Shown here: one piece after another, positions 8,487-17,657 of the stretch | Position numbering within the stretch: position 1 is the first letter of the stretch | Layout: every line of letters begins with the position of its first letter | Assembly (NCBI GenBank): GCA_963777095.1 | Contig: CAVZOY010000001.1 | Coordinates: forward strand, 434,001-498,000 | DNA: 64,000 bases | From: CAVZOY01 sp963777095 | GTDB taxonomy: Bacteria; Actinomycetota; Actinomycetes; Mycobacteriales; Geodermatophilaceae | Direction: 5' to 3' | Made by a program: the position numbers and the translations under genes | The notes under the pieces: model-generated | What the model saw: only the letters and a program-made list of their open reading frames with translations | Database searches by the model: none | What the model was told of the DNA's origin: nothing

Positions 8487-9713
8487 GTGACTGCAATCGC
8501 CCAGGAAACCGGCAAGGCCATCCGCCCGTTCCGGGCCGACGTGCCCGACGACGCGCTCACCGAGATGCGCCGGCGCATCGACATGACGCGGTGGCCGAGC
8601 AGGGAGCTGGTCACAGATCGCTCGCAGGGCGTGCAGTTGGCCTCGATGCAAGCACTCTGCAGCTACTGGACGACCGAGTACGACTGGCGCCGGTGCGAGG
8701 CGAAGCTGAACGCGCTACCCCAGTTCGTGACCGAGATCGATGGGGTGGACCTCCACTTCCTCCACGTTCGCTCACCACACGCGGACGCGTTGCCGTTGAT
8801 CATGACGCACGGCTGGCCCGGCTCGGTCGTCGAACTGCTCGAGACCGTCGGGCCGCTCACCGACCCGACCGCGAACGGCGGACGGGCCGACGACGCCTTC
8901 CACCTCGTGCTGCCCTCGCTGCCCGGCTACGGCTTCTCCGGCGAGCCGACCGAGCCCGGCTGGGACGTCGGCCGCATCGGACGGGCCTGGGCCGAGCTGA
9001 TGCGCCGCCTCGGCTATCCGCGCTACGTCGCGCAGGGTGGCGACGTGGGCGCCGGCGTCAGCGACGTGATGGGTCGCCAGGCTCCCGAGGGGCTGCTTGG
9101 CATCCACCTGAACCTGCTCGTCACCGCGCTGGGCGGCCCCCAGCCGGGCGACACCGACGAGGAGCGGGCAGCTCTCGCTGCGGTGGACACGTTCCGGACG
9201 GACGGCTTCGCCTACTTCCTGGAGATGGCCACCCGGCCGCAGACGATCGGTTACGGCCTGCTGGATTCACCCGTCGCCTTGGCGGCATGGATGCTCGACC
9301 ACGACACCGACTCCTACTACAAGATGTCCCGCGTCTTCGTCGACGGGCAGCCGGCGGGCAATCTCACCCGGGACCACATCCTCGACAACATCACGCTGTA
9401 CTGGCTGACCGGCACGGGAGCCTCGGCGGCCCGGTCCTACTGGGACAGCTACGGAACCGCCGCTATGGCGGCCGCGGCCGACCAGGCCCCTCCGCCGGTC
9501 TCGGTCCCGGTCGGCTTCACCACGTTCCCGGGCGAGCTCTGGAGGGCACCGCGCAGCTGGGCCGAGGCGTCCTACCCGACCCTGACCTATTTCAACGAGG
9601 TCGACAGGGGCGGCCACTTCGCCGCCTGGGAAGAACCGGCACTGTTCGCAACCGAGCTCCAGGCCGCCTTCCGTCCGCTTCGCGCGCCCCAGGTCCCTGA
9701 ACCGCGGCGCTGA
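8487..9713 (+). CDS. EHN-type epoxide hydrolase, copy 1, 408 aa
   Basis: Alpha/beta-hydrolase epoxide hydrolase with the N-terminal EHN lid domain (RPFRADVPDDALTEMRRRI, ~13-31). The oxyanion motif HGWPGS lies at 108-113. The nucleophile is Asp186 in AQGGDVGAG, and the catalytic His is in RGGHFAAWEEP near the C-terminus. The other three copies have GGDWG at the elbow, so Trp is replaced by Val here. GTG at 8487 was chosen because GGGAGAG precedes it and it aligns with copy 2; an in-frame open stretch upstream overlaps the previous gene and is unlikely to be translated. It should hydrolyse epoxides to diols; the substrate is unknown. Confidence 0.88.
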   Translation: MTAIAQETGKAIRPFRADVPDDALTEMRRRIDMTRWPSRELVTDRSQGVQLASMQALCSYWTTEYDWRRCEAKLNALPQFVTEIDGVDLHFLHVRSPHADALPLIMTHGWPGSVVELLETVGPLTDPTANGGRADDAFHLVLPSLPGYGFSGEPTEPGWDVGRIGRAWAELMRRLGYPRYVAQGGDVGAGVSDVMGRQAPEGLLGIHLNLLVTALGGPQPGDTDEERAALAAVDTFRTDGFAYFLEMATRPQTIGYGLLDSPVALAAWMLDHDTDSYYKMSRVFVDGQPAGNLTRDHILDNITLYWLTGTGASAARSYWDSYGTAAMAAAADQAPPPVSVPVGFTTFPGELWRAPRSWAEASYPTLTYFNEVDRGGHFAAWEEPALFATELQAAFRPLRAPQVPEPRR

Positions 9714-9760
9714 TCACCGGTCCAAGGCTTTCCTCCGATCGCGAGTAGAGGAGCAGAACC

Positions 9761-11002
9761 GTGACGACAGTCGCACAGGAGACCGCCAAGGCCATCCGCC
9801 CGTTCCACGTCGACGTACCGGACGAGGCCCTCGCCGAGATGCGCAGACGCATCGCCGCCACGGTCTGGCCGGAGCGGGAGACGGTTCGCGACTCGTCGCA
9901 GGGCGTGCCGCTGGAGACGATGCAAGCACTCGCGCAGTACTGGGCGACCTCATACGACTGGCGCGCGTGCGAGGCAAGACTGAACGCCCTGCCGCAGTTC
10001 GTCACCGAGATCGACGGCCTCGACATCCACTTTCTGCACGTCCGTTCGCGGCACGAGAACGCGCTGCCGCTCGTCATCAACCACGGATGGCCGGGCTCGG
10101 TCGTCGAACAGCTCAAGATCATCGATCCGCTCGTGAACCCCACCGCGCACGGTGGCAGCGAATCCGACGCATTCCACGTCGTGATCCCGTCGATGCCTGG
10201 CTACGGCTTCTCGGGCAAGCCCACGAGCACCGGCTGGGGTCCCGAGCGCATGGCCCATGCCTGGGCAGAGCTCATGCAGCGCCTCGGCTACTCCCGGTTC
10301 GTCGCGCAGGGCGGCGACTGGGGTGCCTTCGTCGTCGACCAGATGGGACTGCAGGCGCCGGCCGGACTGCTCGCCGTCCACACCAACATGCCGGCCACCG
10401 TCCCGGCCGACGTGGACAGGGCCCTCCTGGCAGGCGAACCCCCGCCCGCCGGGCTCTCGGACGAGGAACGACGCGCCTATGAACAACTCGTCAGGACCTT
10501 CCAGCAGGTCGAGTACGCCAAGTACATGGCCGCCCGCCCGCAGACCCTGTACGGCATCGCGGACTCCCCCGTCGGCCTGGCCGCCTGGCTCCTGGACCAC
10601 AACGACGCCGACGGGCAGCCGGCCGCCGCGGTGGCCTCGGCCCTGGACCGGACGACCAGCACCAGCGGCGAACTCACCCGAGACGAGATCCTCGACAACA
10701 TCACCCTCTACTGGCTGACCAACACCGGGGTCTCCGCGTCCCGCCTGTACTGGGAATACAAGGGCGGCTTCTTCAACGCCAAGGGCGTCACCATCCCGGT
10801 GGCCGTCAGCGTCTTCCCGGGTGAGCAGTACGAAGCTCCGCTCAGCTGGACCGAGCGGGCCTACCCCAAGCTGATCCACTACAACCGGGTCGACAGAGGC
10901 GGGCACTTCGCGGCATGGGAACAGCCGTACCTCTTCGTCGACGAGATCCGTGCGGGCTTCCGGTCGCTGCGCACGCCCGAGATCCCCGATCCGCGTCGCT
11001 GA
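9761..11002 (+). CDS. EHN-type epoxide hydrolase, copy 2, 413 aa
   Basis: Full-length epoxide hydrolase with the same plan as copy 1: EHN domain, HGWPGS oxyanion motif, nucleophile Asp in AQGGDWGAF (residue 186), and His in RGGHFAAWEQP. The first 110 residues match copy 1 closely and later parts match copies 3 and 4. The GTG at 9761 is preceded by AGAGGAG. Only 47 bases separate it from copy 1, so the two genes and the thioredoxin-like gene are probably cotranscribed. Confidence 0.88.
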   Translation: MTTVAQETAKAIRPFHVDVPDEALAEMRRRIAATVWPERETVRDSSQGVPLETMQALAQYWATSYDWRACEARLNALPQFVTEIDGLDIHFLHVRSRHENALPLVINHGWPGSVVEQLKIIDPLVNPTAHGGSESDAFHVVIPSMPGYGFSGKPTSTGWGPERMAHAWAELMQRLGYSRFVAQGGDWGAFVVDQMGLQAPAGLLAVHTNMPATVPADVDRALLAGEPPPAGLSDEERRAYEQLVRTFQQVEYAKYMAARPQTLYGIADSPVGLAAWLLDHNDADGQPAAAVASALDRTTSTSGELTRDEILDNITLYWLTNTGVSASRLYWEYKGGFFNAKGVTIPVAVSVFPGEQYEAPLSWTERAYPKLIHYNRVDRGGHFAAWEQPYLFVDEIRAGFRSLRTPEIPDPRR

Positions 11003-11270
11003 TCACGTAGCGCCGGACGTCGAGGAAGACATGCCCCCTGCCAGCGGCCACTCCCACGCGTGACCGCGATGGCTGATCCCAGGCGCCAGCCGGGTAAGCG
11101 TGCACCGCCTCGGGCACGCCTCCCCCGCCGCAACGCTGCGCTACCAGCGCGCCGAACAAGAGCGAGATGCCGCTCTCGCCGCCTCTATGAGTGCGGCGCT
11201 CAGGCAAACGGAAGACAGGGCCTCGACCTGATTCGGCGTTGCCCAGGGGAACGGCTCGAAAGGTCCACCC

Positions 11271-11313
11271 TTCCAAGCTGACCATGCCGGTTCGATTCCG
11301 GTCACCCGCTCCA
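11271..11313 (+). other. 3' half of a tRNA-Gly(TCC), likely integration scar
   Basis: The sequence matches a tRNA from the anticodon loop (CTTCCAA) through the T arm (GCCGGTTCGATTCCGG) to the acceptor 3' strand ending CACCCGCTCCA. The matching 5' half is absent, and the upstream bases cannot pair with the anticodon stem, so this is not a functional tRNA. Isolated tRNA 3' ends are typical distal ends of integrated elements. The rest of 11003-11357 shows no gene. Confidence 0.65.
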
Positions 11314-11357
11314 CCGAAGACCACATGTCATACCGCCCGGCCGCACGGGGCAGCCGC

Positions 11358-13523
11358 TCAGCGGGCCAGGATCGCGGCGTCCTCGGGAGGCAAGCCCGGC
11401 GCACGTCCGGTGCCCGGTGCCTCGCCGCGGGCGACGGCGGCTGGAGCCATCTCGCGGATCACCCCGGCCGCGGCGTAGGCCTCGTCCTCGTCGAGCGTCT
11501 CCCGCTCGAGCAGCGTGTGGGCGAGACGGTCCAGCCGATCCCGATTGCTGCGCAGCGTCTCGAGCGCCTCCGCGTGGCATTCCTCGAGCAGTCGCCGGAC
11601 CTCCGCGTCGACGAGTTCCTTCGTGGCCGGCGCGACGCCGTCTCCGCCGAACGGCTGCTCCTGCCCCGGGGGCGGCAGCACGGAGACCGGGCCTACCGCC
11701 GCGGACATCCCCCATCGGCCGACCATCTGCCGGGCGATTTGGGTCGCCTGCTGAAGATCGCTCTCGGCACCGGTGGTGACGTCGGAGTAGACGACCTCCT
11801 CCGCCGCGCGCCCACCCAGAGCCCCCACGATGCGGCCCCGGAGATACCGCTCCGAGTACCCGTACCGGTCCATCTGCGGGGTCTGCAGCGTGACGCCGAG
11901 CGCCTGGCCCCGCGGGATGATCGTCACCCGCCGCACCGGGTCGGCCCCCGGCGTCAGCATGCCGAGCAGGGCATGGCCGGACTCGTGGTAGGCCGTGCTC
12001 AGCTTCTCCTCCGGGGAAAGCACGATGCCGCGCACGGTCCCCAGAAGAGTCTTCTCCAGCGCTGCCCCGAAGTCGGCCGCGGTGACCTGCTCCCGGCGGC
12101 GCTGGGCGGCGCCGAGCGCGGCCTCGTTGATGAGGTTCGCCAGGTCAGCGCCGACCAGGCCCGGCGTGGCCGCGGCCACGGCGGCGAGGTCGACGTCCGG
12201 CGCCAGGGGCACCCGGCGGACGTGCACCTGCAGGATCTGCAGCCGGCCGGTCAGGTCCGGTGGGCTGACGACGACCCGGCGGTCGAACCGGCCCGGCCGC
12301 AGCAGGGCTGCGTCGAGGACCTCCGCGCGGTTGGTGGCGGCCAAGACGACGACACCCTCGTTGCCCTCGAAGCCGTCCATCTCGGTGAGGATCTGGTTGA
12401 GGGTCTGCTCTCGCTCGTCCACACCGCCCGCCGAGAAGGCTCCGCCCCGGGCCCGGCCGATCGCATCGAGCTCGTCGATGAAGATGATCGACGGGGCTAC
12501 CTTCTTGGCCTGGTCGAACAGGTCGCGCACCCTGCTGGCCCCGACGCCGACGATGGCCTCGATGAACTCCGAGGCCGAGATGGAGAAGAACGGCACCCCC
12601 GCCTCCCCGGCGACCGCCCGGGCCAGCAGCGTCTTGCCCGTGCCGGGTGGCCCGGAGAGGAGCACTCCCCGCGGGATCCGGGCACCCAGCCGGCTGTAGC
12701 GCCCCGGGTCGCGGAGGAAGTCGACGATCTCCCGCACCTCGTTCTGGACCTCGTCGATGCCGGCCACGTCGGCGAACGTCGTCCGCTGTCCGGCGTCCGG
12801 TTGGTAGCGGGCCGCGCGGGACTTCCCGAAGGCGCCCAACGCCCCGCCGCCCAGGCTGGCAGCGCTACGCCGGGCGACCCACAGCAGCAGCCCGACGAAC
12901 AGCAGGGTCGGACCGAGGCCGACGAGGAGCTGCCGCCAGAGGGGCGGAGGGGCATCCGGTGGCTCGGCGTTGACCTCGACCCCCTTCGCCGCCAGCGTGG
13001 CGAACAGGTCGTCGTCCGCGAACGACGGGCGCTGGGTGGTGAACAGGTCCACCTTGTCGGCGTCCTTGGCGGAAGGCGGGTAGACGACGTCCTTCCTGAA
13101 CTCGCCCTGGACCGTGTCCCCCGTCGACGTGACGGTCTGCACGTTGCCGGCGTCCAGCTGGTCGGTGAAGAAGGTGTACGAGACGGTCGCGCGCGACGGT
13201 GGCCCCATGAAGACCGACATCAGGATCCAGTTGATCACCAGGAACCCGCCGACCCACAACCAGAAACCACCACGCCCCGGGCGCTGAGCCGCCCCGCCGG
13301 ACCTCCGGTCCGGCATGCCCTCGACCCGCCACGGCGCGGGACTGCCGGCGTCGTCCCCGGTCCGTCCGCGAAGCCGGTCCCAGAGGCCGGACGGCCGCTT
13401 GCGGCCGCTGTCCGGCGGACCTCCGGGAGACGCGTCAGCAGGCGGGCGAGGTGTCGGCACGCGGCCCTCGGACACCCGCCCATCGGCGGGTGTGCCTGCC
13501 TTGCTCGACGGGCTCGATGACAT
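11358..13523 (-). CDS. ftsH: FtsH-family ATP-dependent zinc metalloprotease
   Basis: Membrane-bound AAA protease. It has a Pro/Arg-rich N-terminus, then TM1 (~residues 87-106), an outside domain, TM2 (~197-216), the AAA module with Walker A GPPGTGKT (~291-298), Walker B SIIFIDELDAIG, the second region of homology RPGRFDR, and the protease motif HESGH with EAD-type downstream Asp. The start at 13523 (MSSSPSS) follows a GGGCGG site; an earlier in-frame ATG exists at 13589. The cytosolic N-tail is longer than in classical FtsH and the C-terminus is short, so this is probably an accessory paralogue rather than the housekeeping copy. Confidence 0.92.
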   Translation of the reverse strand: MSSSPSSKAGTPADGRVSEGRVPTPRPPADASPGGPPDSGRKRPSGLWDRLRGRTGDDAGSPAPWRVEGMPDRRSGGAAQRPGRGGFWLWVGGFLVINWILMSVFMGPPSRATVSYTFFTDQLDAGNVQTVTSTGDTVQGEFRKDVVYPPSAKDADKVDLFTTQRPSFADDDLFATLAAKGVEVNAEPPDAPPPLWRQLLVGLGPTLLFVGLLLWVARRSAASLGGGALGAFGKSRAARYQPDAGQRTTFADVAGIDEVQNEVREIVDFLRDPGRYSRLGARIPRGVLLSGPPGTGKTLLARAVAGEAGVPFFSISASEFIEAIVGVGASRVRDLFDQAKKVAPSIIFIDELDAIGRARGGAFSAGGVDEREQTLNQILTEMDGFEGNEGVVVLAATNRAEVLDAALLRPGRFDRRVVVSPPDLTGRLQILQVHVRRVPLAPDVDLAAVAAATPGLVGADLANLINEAALGAAQRRREQVTAADFGAALEKTLLGTVRGIVLSPEEKLSTAYHESGHALLGMLTPGADPVRRVTIIPRGQALGVTLQTPQMDRYGYSERYLRGRIVGALGGRAAEEVVYSDVTTGAESDLQQATQIARQMVGRWGMSAAVGPVSVLPPPGQEQPFGGDGVAPATKELVDAEVRRLLEECHAEALETLRSNRDRLDRLAHTLLERETLDEDEAYAAAGVIREMAPAAVARGEAPGTGRAPGLPPEDAAILAR

Positions 13524-13660
13524 CGTCCACCGCCCTGCAGTTGGAGCGAAGCGCGAGTTCCCCGTCCACGGGCGCCGGGTCAGTGGCACAGTCTGACACC
13601 GGAATCCGGTCGCGGGCAGCGACGAATGACTGCCCCCGTCCCCGCGCGGAGGGGAAGCCG

Positions 13661-13903
13661 ATGGACAGCACGCCCGTGCTCCTGGCCGTCCTGGGCAACC
13701 GCATCGAAGCGCAGCTGATGGTCGGGTTGCTGACCAGCCATGGCCTCAGGGCGGCCATGGTCACCGACGACGCCGGCGGCCAGGAGCCACAGCTGGATCT
13801 CCAAGGCGGCGTGCGCGTCCTCGTCGCGGCCTCCGACGAGGAGTCGGCACGTCAACTCCTCGACTCCGCGGGAGACGCCGACGTACCGAGCGAGAGGTCC
13901 TGA
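13661..13903 (+). CDS. DUF2007-like small protein, 80 aa
   Basis: A short protein starting MDSTPVLLAVLGNRIEAQL and carrying a compact alpha/beta domain that ends in EESARQLLDSAGD. This resembles the DUF2007 'putative signal transducing' domain (beta-alpha-beta with an N-R/E-A-x-L pattern). The start has GGAGGGGAAG upstream. It is divergent from ftsH. The function is unknown; the family match is from memory and is moderately sure. Confidence 0.6.
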   Translation: MDSTPVLLAVLGNRIEAQLMVGLLTSHGLRAAMVTDDAGGQEPQLDLQGGVRVLVAASDEESARQLLDSAGDADVPSERS

Positions 13904-13959
13904 GCCGGCCCGGCGAGCCGCTCAGGACCCCCGCCGGAGCTGGAGGCGAAGCACTAGGT

Positions 13960-14343
13960 CAGCCGGCACCCTCACGCATGGTGCTGCTCAGCCTCGTGTT
14001 GGGGCTGGCGAGGCCGGGGGGCAACGTCTCCGTCTCCAAGGCACTCAGAGACGGCCTCGCTCTGCGGGTGAAGCGACGTCTGGAAGGTCCACCTTCCGCA
14101 GAGCCCTGCCGTGAGTCGGTGGACCAGTGACCGCCTCCCAGACGAACGAGCGGCTCGGTTCCAGCTGGGTCATCACGTACTCGGTCGGCGGGATCCGGGG
14201 CTGCTCCACCCGGACCCGGGACCCGACGACGAGCGACCCGTCGTCGAGGCGTCAAACCGACGTCACTGGCGGCGCCCACTCGGCCACCGCTCGACCTCGC
14301 GCAACGCCTGCCAGACCCGCTCGACAGAGGCCTCGACGTCCAT
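13960..14343 (-). pseudogene. SRPBCC-domain protein, degraded
   Basis: Frame-switched translation gives MDVEASVERVWQALREVERW, then after a lost base EWAPPVTSV, a TGA stop, then RLDDGSLVVGSRVRVEQPRI, PPTEYVMTQLEP and SFVWEAVTGP. This is the start of a polyketide-cyclase/START-like SRPBCC protein. At least one deletion and one nonsense codon interrupt it, and the C-terminal part fades. It lies just outside the IS481 element, so it may have been damaged during local rearrangement. The 230 bases from here to the element contain no gene. Confidence 0.6.
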
Positions 14344-14577
14344 CCCGGTGCTCTGCTCCAGCGCGCCATGCTGCTCCACATCGCTACTGGAGATAGGTCA
14401 AGATCAAGGGCCACACACCTCATGCACCCAGGCGTTCCGCAATTCGTGGTAACGAGTTACTGGAGGATCGTGTGCAGGGTCGTCAGCATGGGAACCAGCG
14501 GCAGCCCCGCATACCGAGCTCGACGGCGAGAGCGCGAGCGGCAGCGTCGTCAGCAGGTTCAGAAGACGCCGACTAGA

Positions 14578-15660
14578 TGTACCCAGCCATCAGGTTGGTG
14601 CCAGGCGGCTGATCGGAGGGAGCCCGCCGAGTGCGCTGTGGCGGCGTCGAGTGTTGTAGTGCTCGATCCAGGGGGCAAGCGCGGCGGCACGCTCGGCGTT
14701 GCTGGTGAAGGCCTGCCGGTAGGCCCATTCGGTGGCCAGGGTGCGGTTGAGGCGTTCGACCTTGCGGTTCTGCCAGGGGCAGTGCGGCTTGATGAACTTC
14801 TGCCGGGCTCCGAGCGCGGTGCACACGTCGCGCAGGGAGTACTTGTAGGCCCAGGCGTTGTCGGTCATCACCCGCTCGATCCGGGGGATGCCGTGGGCGG
14901 CGAAGTAGGCCGCGGCGCGAGCCAGGAAGCCGGCGCAGGTGGCGCCCTGCTCGTCGGGCAGGATCTCGGAGTAGGCCAGCCGCGAGCGGTCATCGACGAG
15001 TGAGTGCACGTAGTCGTAACCGAGCTTGGTGGTGCGGTCCTTGGTGGTCTCCCGGGCGGCGCCGGCCCAGGGCTCGCCAGCCGCCGCCGTCGGGGATGCG
15101 CCCGAGCTTCTTGACGTCCATGTGCACCAGCTCGCCGGGCCGGGACCGCTCGTAGCGGACCGCGGTCGCCTTCGATGACCGGATGACCTGCCCGGTCATC
15201 GGGTCCAGGGCGGACAGCCGGGGCTGTCCGCGGCGGACCAGGACCCGGGACACCGTGCGGGCCGGCACACCGAGCTCGGCACCGATCCAGGCCGGACCCC
15301 GGCGCTCTCGGGCGCGCGCGGCCACGATGCGGTCCTCCACCTCCGCCGAGGTGCGGGCCGGGCTGGTGTGCGGGCGGCTGGACCGGTCGACCAGCCCGGC
15401 CTCGCCCTCGGGGGCGTAGCGGGCGATCCAGGTCCGCACACACTTGCGCGAGATCCCCATCGCCGACGCGATGTGCGCCTTCGGCCAGCCGGCGGCATGC
15501 CGTTCGACGATCAACCTGCGGCCGTGGACGGTGGTGCGGGCATTACCGTGGGACACGAGAACCTCCGAGCAGGTGTGGGCCTTCGACAAGCCACACCCCA
15601 CTCGGAGGTTCTCCTTCGTTCAAGCCGCCCCGCCCGTCACCAACGTCCTGGCCGGGTACA
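14578..15660 (-). mobile_element. Complete IS481-family insertion sequence with 6-bp target duplication
   Basis: The ends are imperfect inverted repeats starting TGTACCCAGCCA at 14578 and TGTACCCGGCCA read inward from 15660, with a shared GTTGGTG further in. Both ends are flanked by ACTAGA (14572-14577 and 15661-15666), a 6-bp direct duplication. The 1083-bp length and single DDE transposase fit the IS481 family. The clean ends and intact duplication imply a recent insertion that has not been rearranged since. Confidence 0.88.
14590..15556 (-). pseudogene. IS481-type transposase, one frameshift
   Basis: DDE transposase. An N-terminal helix-turn-helix (GWPKAHIASAMGISRKCVRT) is followed by LVDRSSRPH and then the catalytic core with LVDDRSRLAYSEILPDE, RVMTDNAWAYK and NRKVERLNRTLATEW, which carry the D, D and E residues. 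The first part and the core are in different frames; the shift is near 15066, in a GC-rich run. GTG at 15556 has GGAGG upstream. Given the fresh IS ends and the other single-base shifts in this window, this may be a sequence error in an active transposase. Confidence 0.85.
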
Positions 15661-15855
15661 ACTAGACGGGCGCCGTCCGACCCCGCCGGCGACCAAGAAG
15701 ACGGTCCCGAAAGACGGGCCGCTGCGAGAAACTGTGCATGGTGCGCAGGGCCGATAACTCCCCGCCGCCGAGGACCGATTCCTAAATGGTGTTCAGCCAC
15801 CTGTCGGCACCGGGCCTGGGAGCAGGGCAGGGCGGCGGCCTCCGGCCTGGTCGCC

Positions 15856-16065
15856 GTGGAGGTCGTCGAGCGGCGCTTCGAGATTGAAGTTCCCCTCGCA
15901 GCGACCCGCCGCGACTGGCAAAGGCTGCTGGGCGAACTCGTTGAACACCTCGAAGACCGCCGTCTCTACGACCGTGATCTCCCCGGCCTGGCTCGGGCTC
16001 TTGAACCTGTCCTGCAGGCGTACCGACGGCGTGCGCACGTGACCGGAGCTCCGGACGTGCGCTGA
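15856..16065 (+). CDS. Small hypothetical protein, 69 aa
   Basis: GTG start and a helix-rich, charged sequence (RRDWQRLLGELVEHLEDRRL, then LPGLARALEPVLQAYRRRA). The codon use looks coding and the frame continues upstream without a better start. No family is recognised. The surrounding 15667-16261 otherwise shows nothing except a short G-run/C-run inverted repeat near 16120-16140. Confidence 0.4.
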   Translation: MEVVERRFEIEVPLAATRRDWQRLLGELVEHLEDRRLYDRDLPGLARALEPVLQAYRRRAHVTGAPDVR

Positions 16066-16261
16066 ACCCCGTCCTCCGGTCACGGTCCAGTACTCCTGAG
16101 AAGCACTGGAGGATTTCTGGGGGTCGACTCCCCCTCCTCAGGCGCAGAGATGCTGCGGATCGCAGCCCGACTGGAGGAGGCCAGGAGACCTGTCCCCCAT
16201 CGTCGGTCGCGACAGCGCGCGCCGATACTGGCGAGCTCGCCGCTAGACATCAGGAGTTCGC

Positions 16262-16522
16262 GTGGATCTCGATGAGCTGCGGGTCAGCCGAGCAGCCGTC
16301 GTGACGGTCGCCCAGGCCGCCTCTGTATTCGGTGTCGACGTGCGAACGGTGACCCGTGCTATCGAGAACGGCGAGCTACCGGCTGTCCGTCTCGGTCGCC
16401 GGGTACTGATCCCTCGGCTACCCCTCCTGACCGCCCTGGGTGTCAGGGTCGACGACGCCCTCACCGACGAGCACGACGCCAGCTCCGGCGAACGGGTGGG
16501 CATGCGATCCGGCACGGACTGA
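16262..16522 (+). CDS. Excisionase-like helix-turn-helix protein, 86 aa
   Basis: A small DNA-binding protein of the excisionase/MerR-like helix-turn-helix type: VVTVAQAASVFGVDVRTVTR, then AIENGELPAVRLGRRVLIPR (residues ~14-55), the usual x-A-A-x-L/F-G-V...GxLPAxRxGRR-WxIP pattern. GTG at 16262 follows a good AGGAG. Such genes sit beside integrase genes in actinobacterial integrative elements, but no integrase remains here. The C-terminal third (LPLLTALGVRVDDALTDEHD) is matched by a remnant at 49541-49630, so this window carries pieces of at least two related elements. Confidence 0.75.
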   Translation: MDLDELRVSRAAVVTVAQAASVFGVDVRTVTRAIENGELPAVRLGRRVLIPRLPLLTALGVRVDDALTDEHDASSGERVGMRSGTD

Positions 16523-17062
16523 TAGGACCCTTCCGCGGGCGCATGCCGCGGCACCGGGCACGCCAGGGACCTGGTCGTGGTCGCCCTGGGGCGGCTCTCG
16601 CTGTCCAACGAAGTGGTCCCCGCCCAAGTCCCCCTCGGCCACTCGATCGCCGCGGGATCCCTGCAGGTCAGGGCCACGGGGCGTTTCGCTTCGAGAGCCT
16701 CTGACGCCTTGGTCATGCCCGCGTGATGCTTCGCGACCCCGGATCAGTCCTCCGACGCGCTCGCAAGCTTCGAGGGGGCACCGACGGACCACCCACGCCG
16801 CACGTTCGGTGCTCCTCGATACGGATCCGCGCGGCGGAGCGGGATGTCTACCCGAACCTTTCGCCTTGTCCGGTTGGACCTGTTTGCGCGGTTGCCCGGC
16901 AAGAGGGGGCCGTACACGTCGGCGGGATCCCAGGGTCAGGCCCCGGGGTGTTCACGGGCGCGACGAACTCGGCGGGCGGCGACGCTTGATCCGCCCAGCA
17001 CATCTCCCACCCAACGCGGATCGGTTCACGCAGCTCCGCGGCACTCCACTTGGAGAACGAAC
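16523..17062. other. Gap with faint similarity to the element remnant at 49.7 kb
   Basis: About 540 bases without a recognisable gene. Around 16590-16650 the sequence GAAGTGGTCCCCGCCCAAGT resembles the GAGGTGGTCCCCGACCAGGT stretch near 49755, which suggests the same ancestral element. The part from 16750 to 17062 upstream of msrA shows nothing clear. Confidence 0.4.
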
Positions 17063-17584
17063 GTGACGACAAAGACTGAGACAGCGATCCTGGCCGGCGG
17101 CTGCTTCTGGGGGATGCAGGATCTTCTCCGCAGGAAGCATGGCGTGATCTCGACCAAGGTCGGCTACACCGGCGGCACGAGCGCGAACGCCACATACCGC
17201 AGCCATCGCGGCCACGCCGAGGCCATCTCGATCGACTTCGATCCCGAGCAGATCTCCTACCGCGACCTGCTGGAGTTCTTCTTTCAGATCCACGATCCGA
17301 CGACGAAGAACCGCCAAGGCGGGGACGTCGGTGACGACTACCGGTCAGCCATCTTCTACACGAGCGCCGATCAGCGCACGGTCGCCGAAGACACCATCGC
17401 CGACGTCGACGCGTCCGGCCTGTGGCCCGGCAAGGTCGTCACTGAGATCACCCCCGCCGGTCCCTTCTGGGACGCCGAGCCCGAGCACCAGGACTACCTC
17501 GAGCGCTACCCGGCCGGCTACACGTGTCACGTCATCAGGCCGGAATGGAAGCTTCCACGACGAGCCGGCTCCCTGAACGCGTAG
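17063..17584 (+). CDS. msrA: Peptide-methionine (S)-S-oxide reductase MsrA, 173 aa
   Basis: Repairs methionine-S-sulfoxide in proteins. The catalytic motif is GGCFWGMQDLL (~residues 12-22), followed by GYTGGTSANATY, GHAEAISIDFDP, FFFQIHDPTTKNRQG and DVGDDYRSAIFY, all typical MsrA blocks. The C-terminus lacks the extra recycling-cysteine tail of some MsrA proteins. GTG at 17063 follows GGAG; an open frame continues upstream but has no homology. The gene is alone on its strand. Confidence 0.95.
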   Translation: MTTKTETAILAGGCFWGMQDLLRRKHGVISTKVGYTGGTSANATYRSHRGHAEAISIDFDPEQISYRDLLEFFFQIHDPTTKNRQGGDVGDDYRSAIFYTSADQRTVAEDTIADVDASGLWPGKVVTEITPAGPFWDAEPEHQDYLERYPAGYTCHVIRPEWKLPRRAGSLNA

Positions 17585-17657
17585 GCGCGCAGGAGCGCCC
17601 GGCCCACATGGTGTCAGTCCGCAGTCGGTAGCGCGGGCGAGAGCTCGGCCTCGGGTG

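Noticed and set aside
11220..11320. Complete tRNA-Gly gene
   Set aside because: The T arm and acceptor 3' strand are perfect, but no 5' half, D arm or matching anticodon stem can be found upstream, so only a 3' remnant is reported.
11325..13520. A 731-residue plus-strand frame opposite ftsH
   Set aside because: Its composition is typical of an antisense shadow and FtsH motifs on the minus strand are unmistakable.
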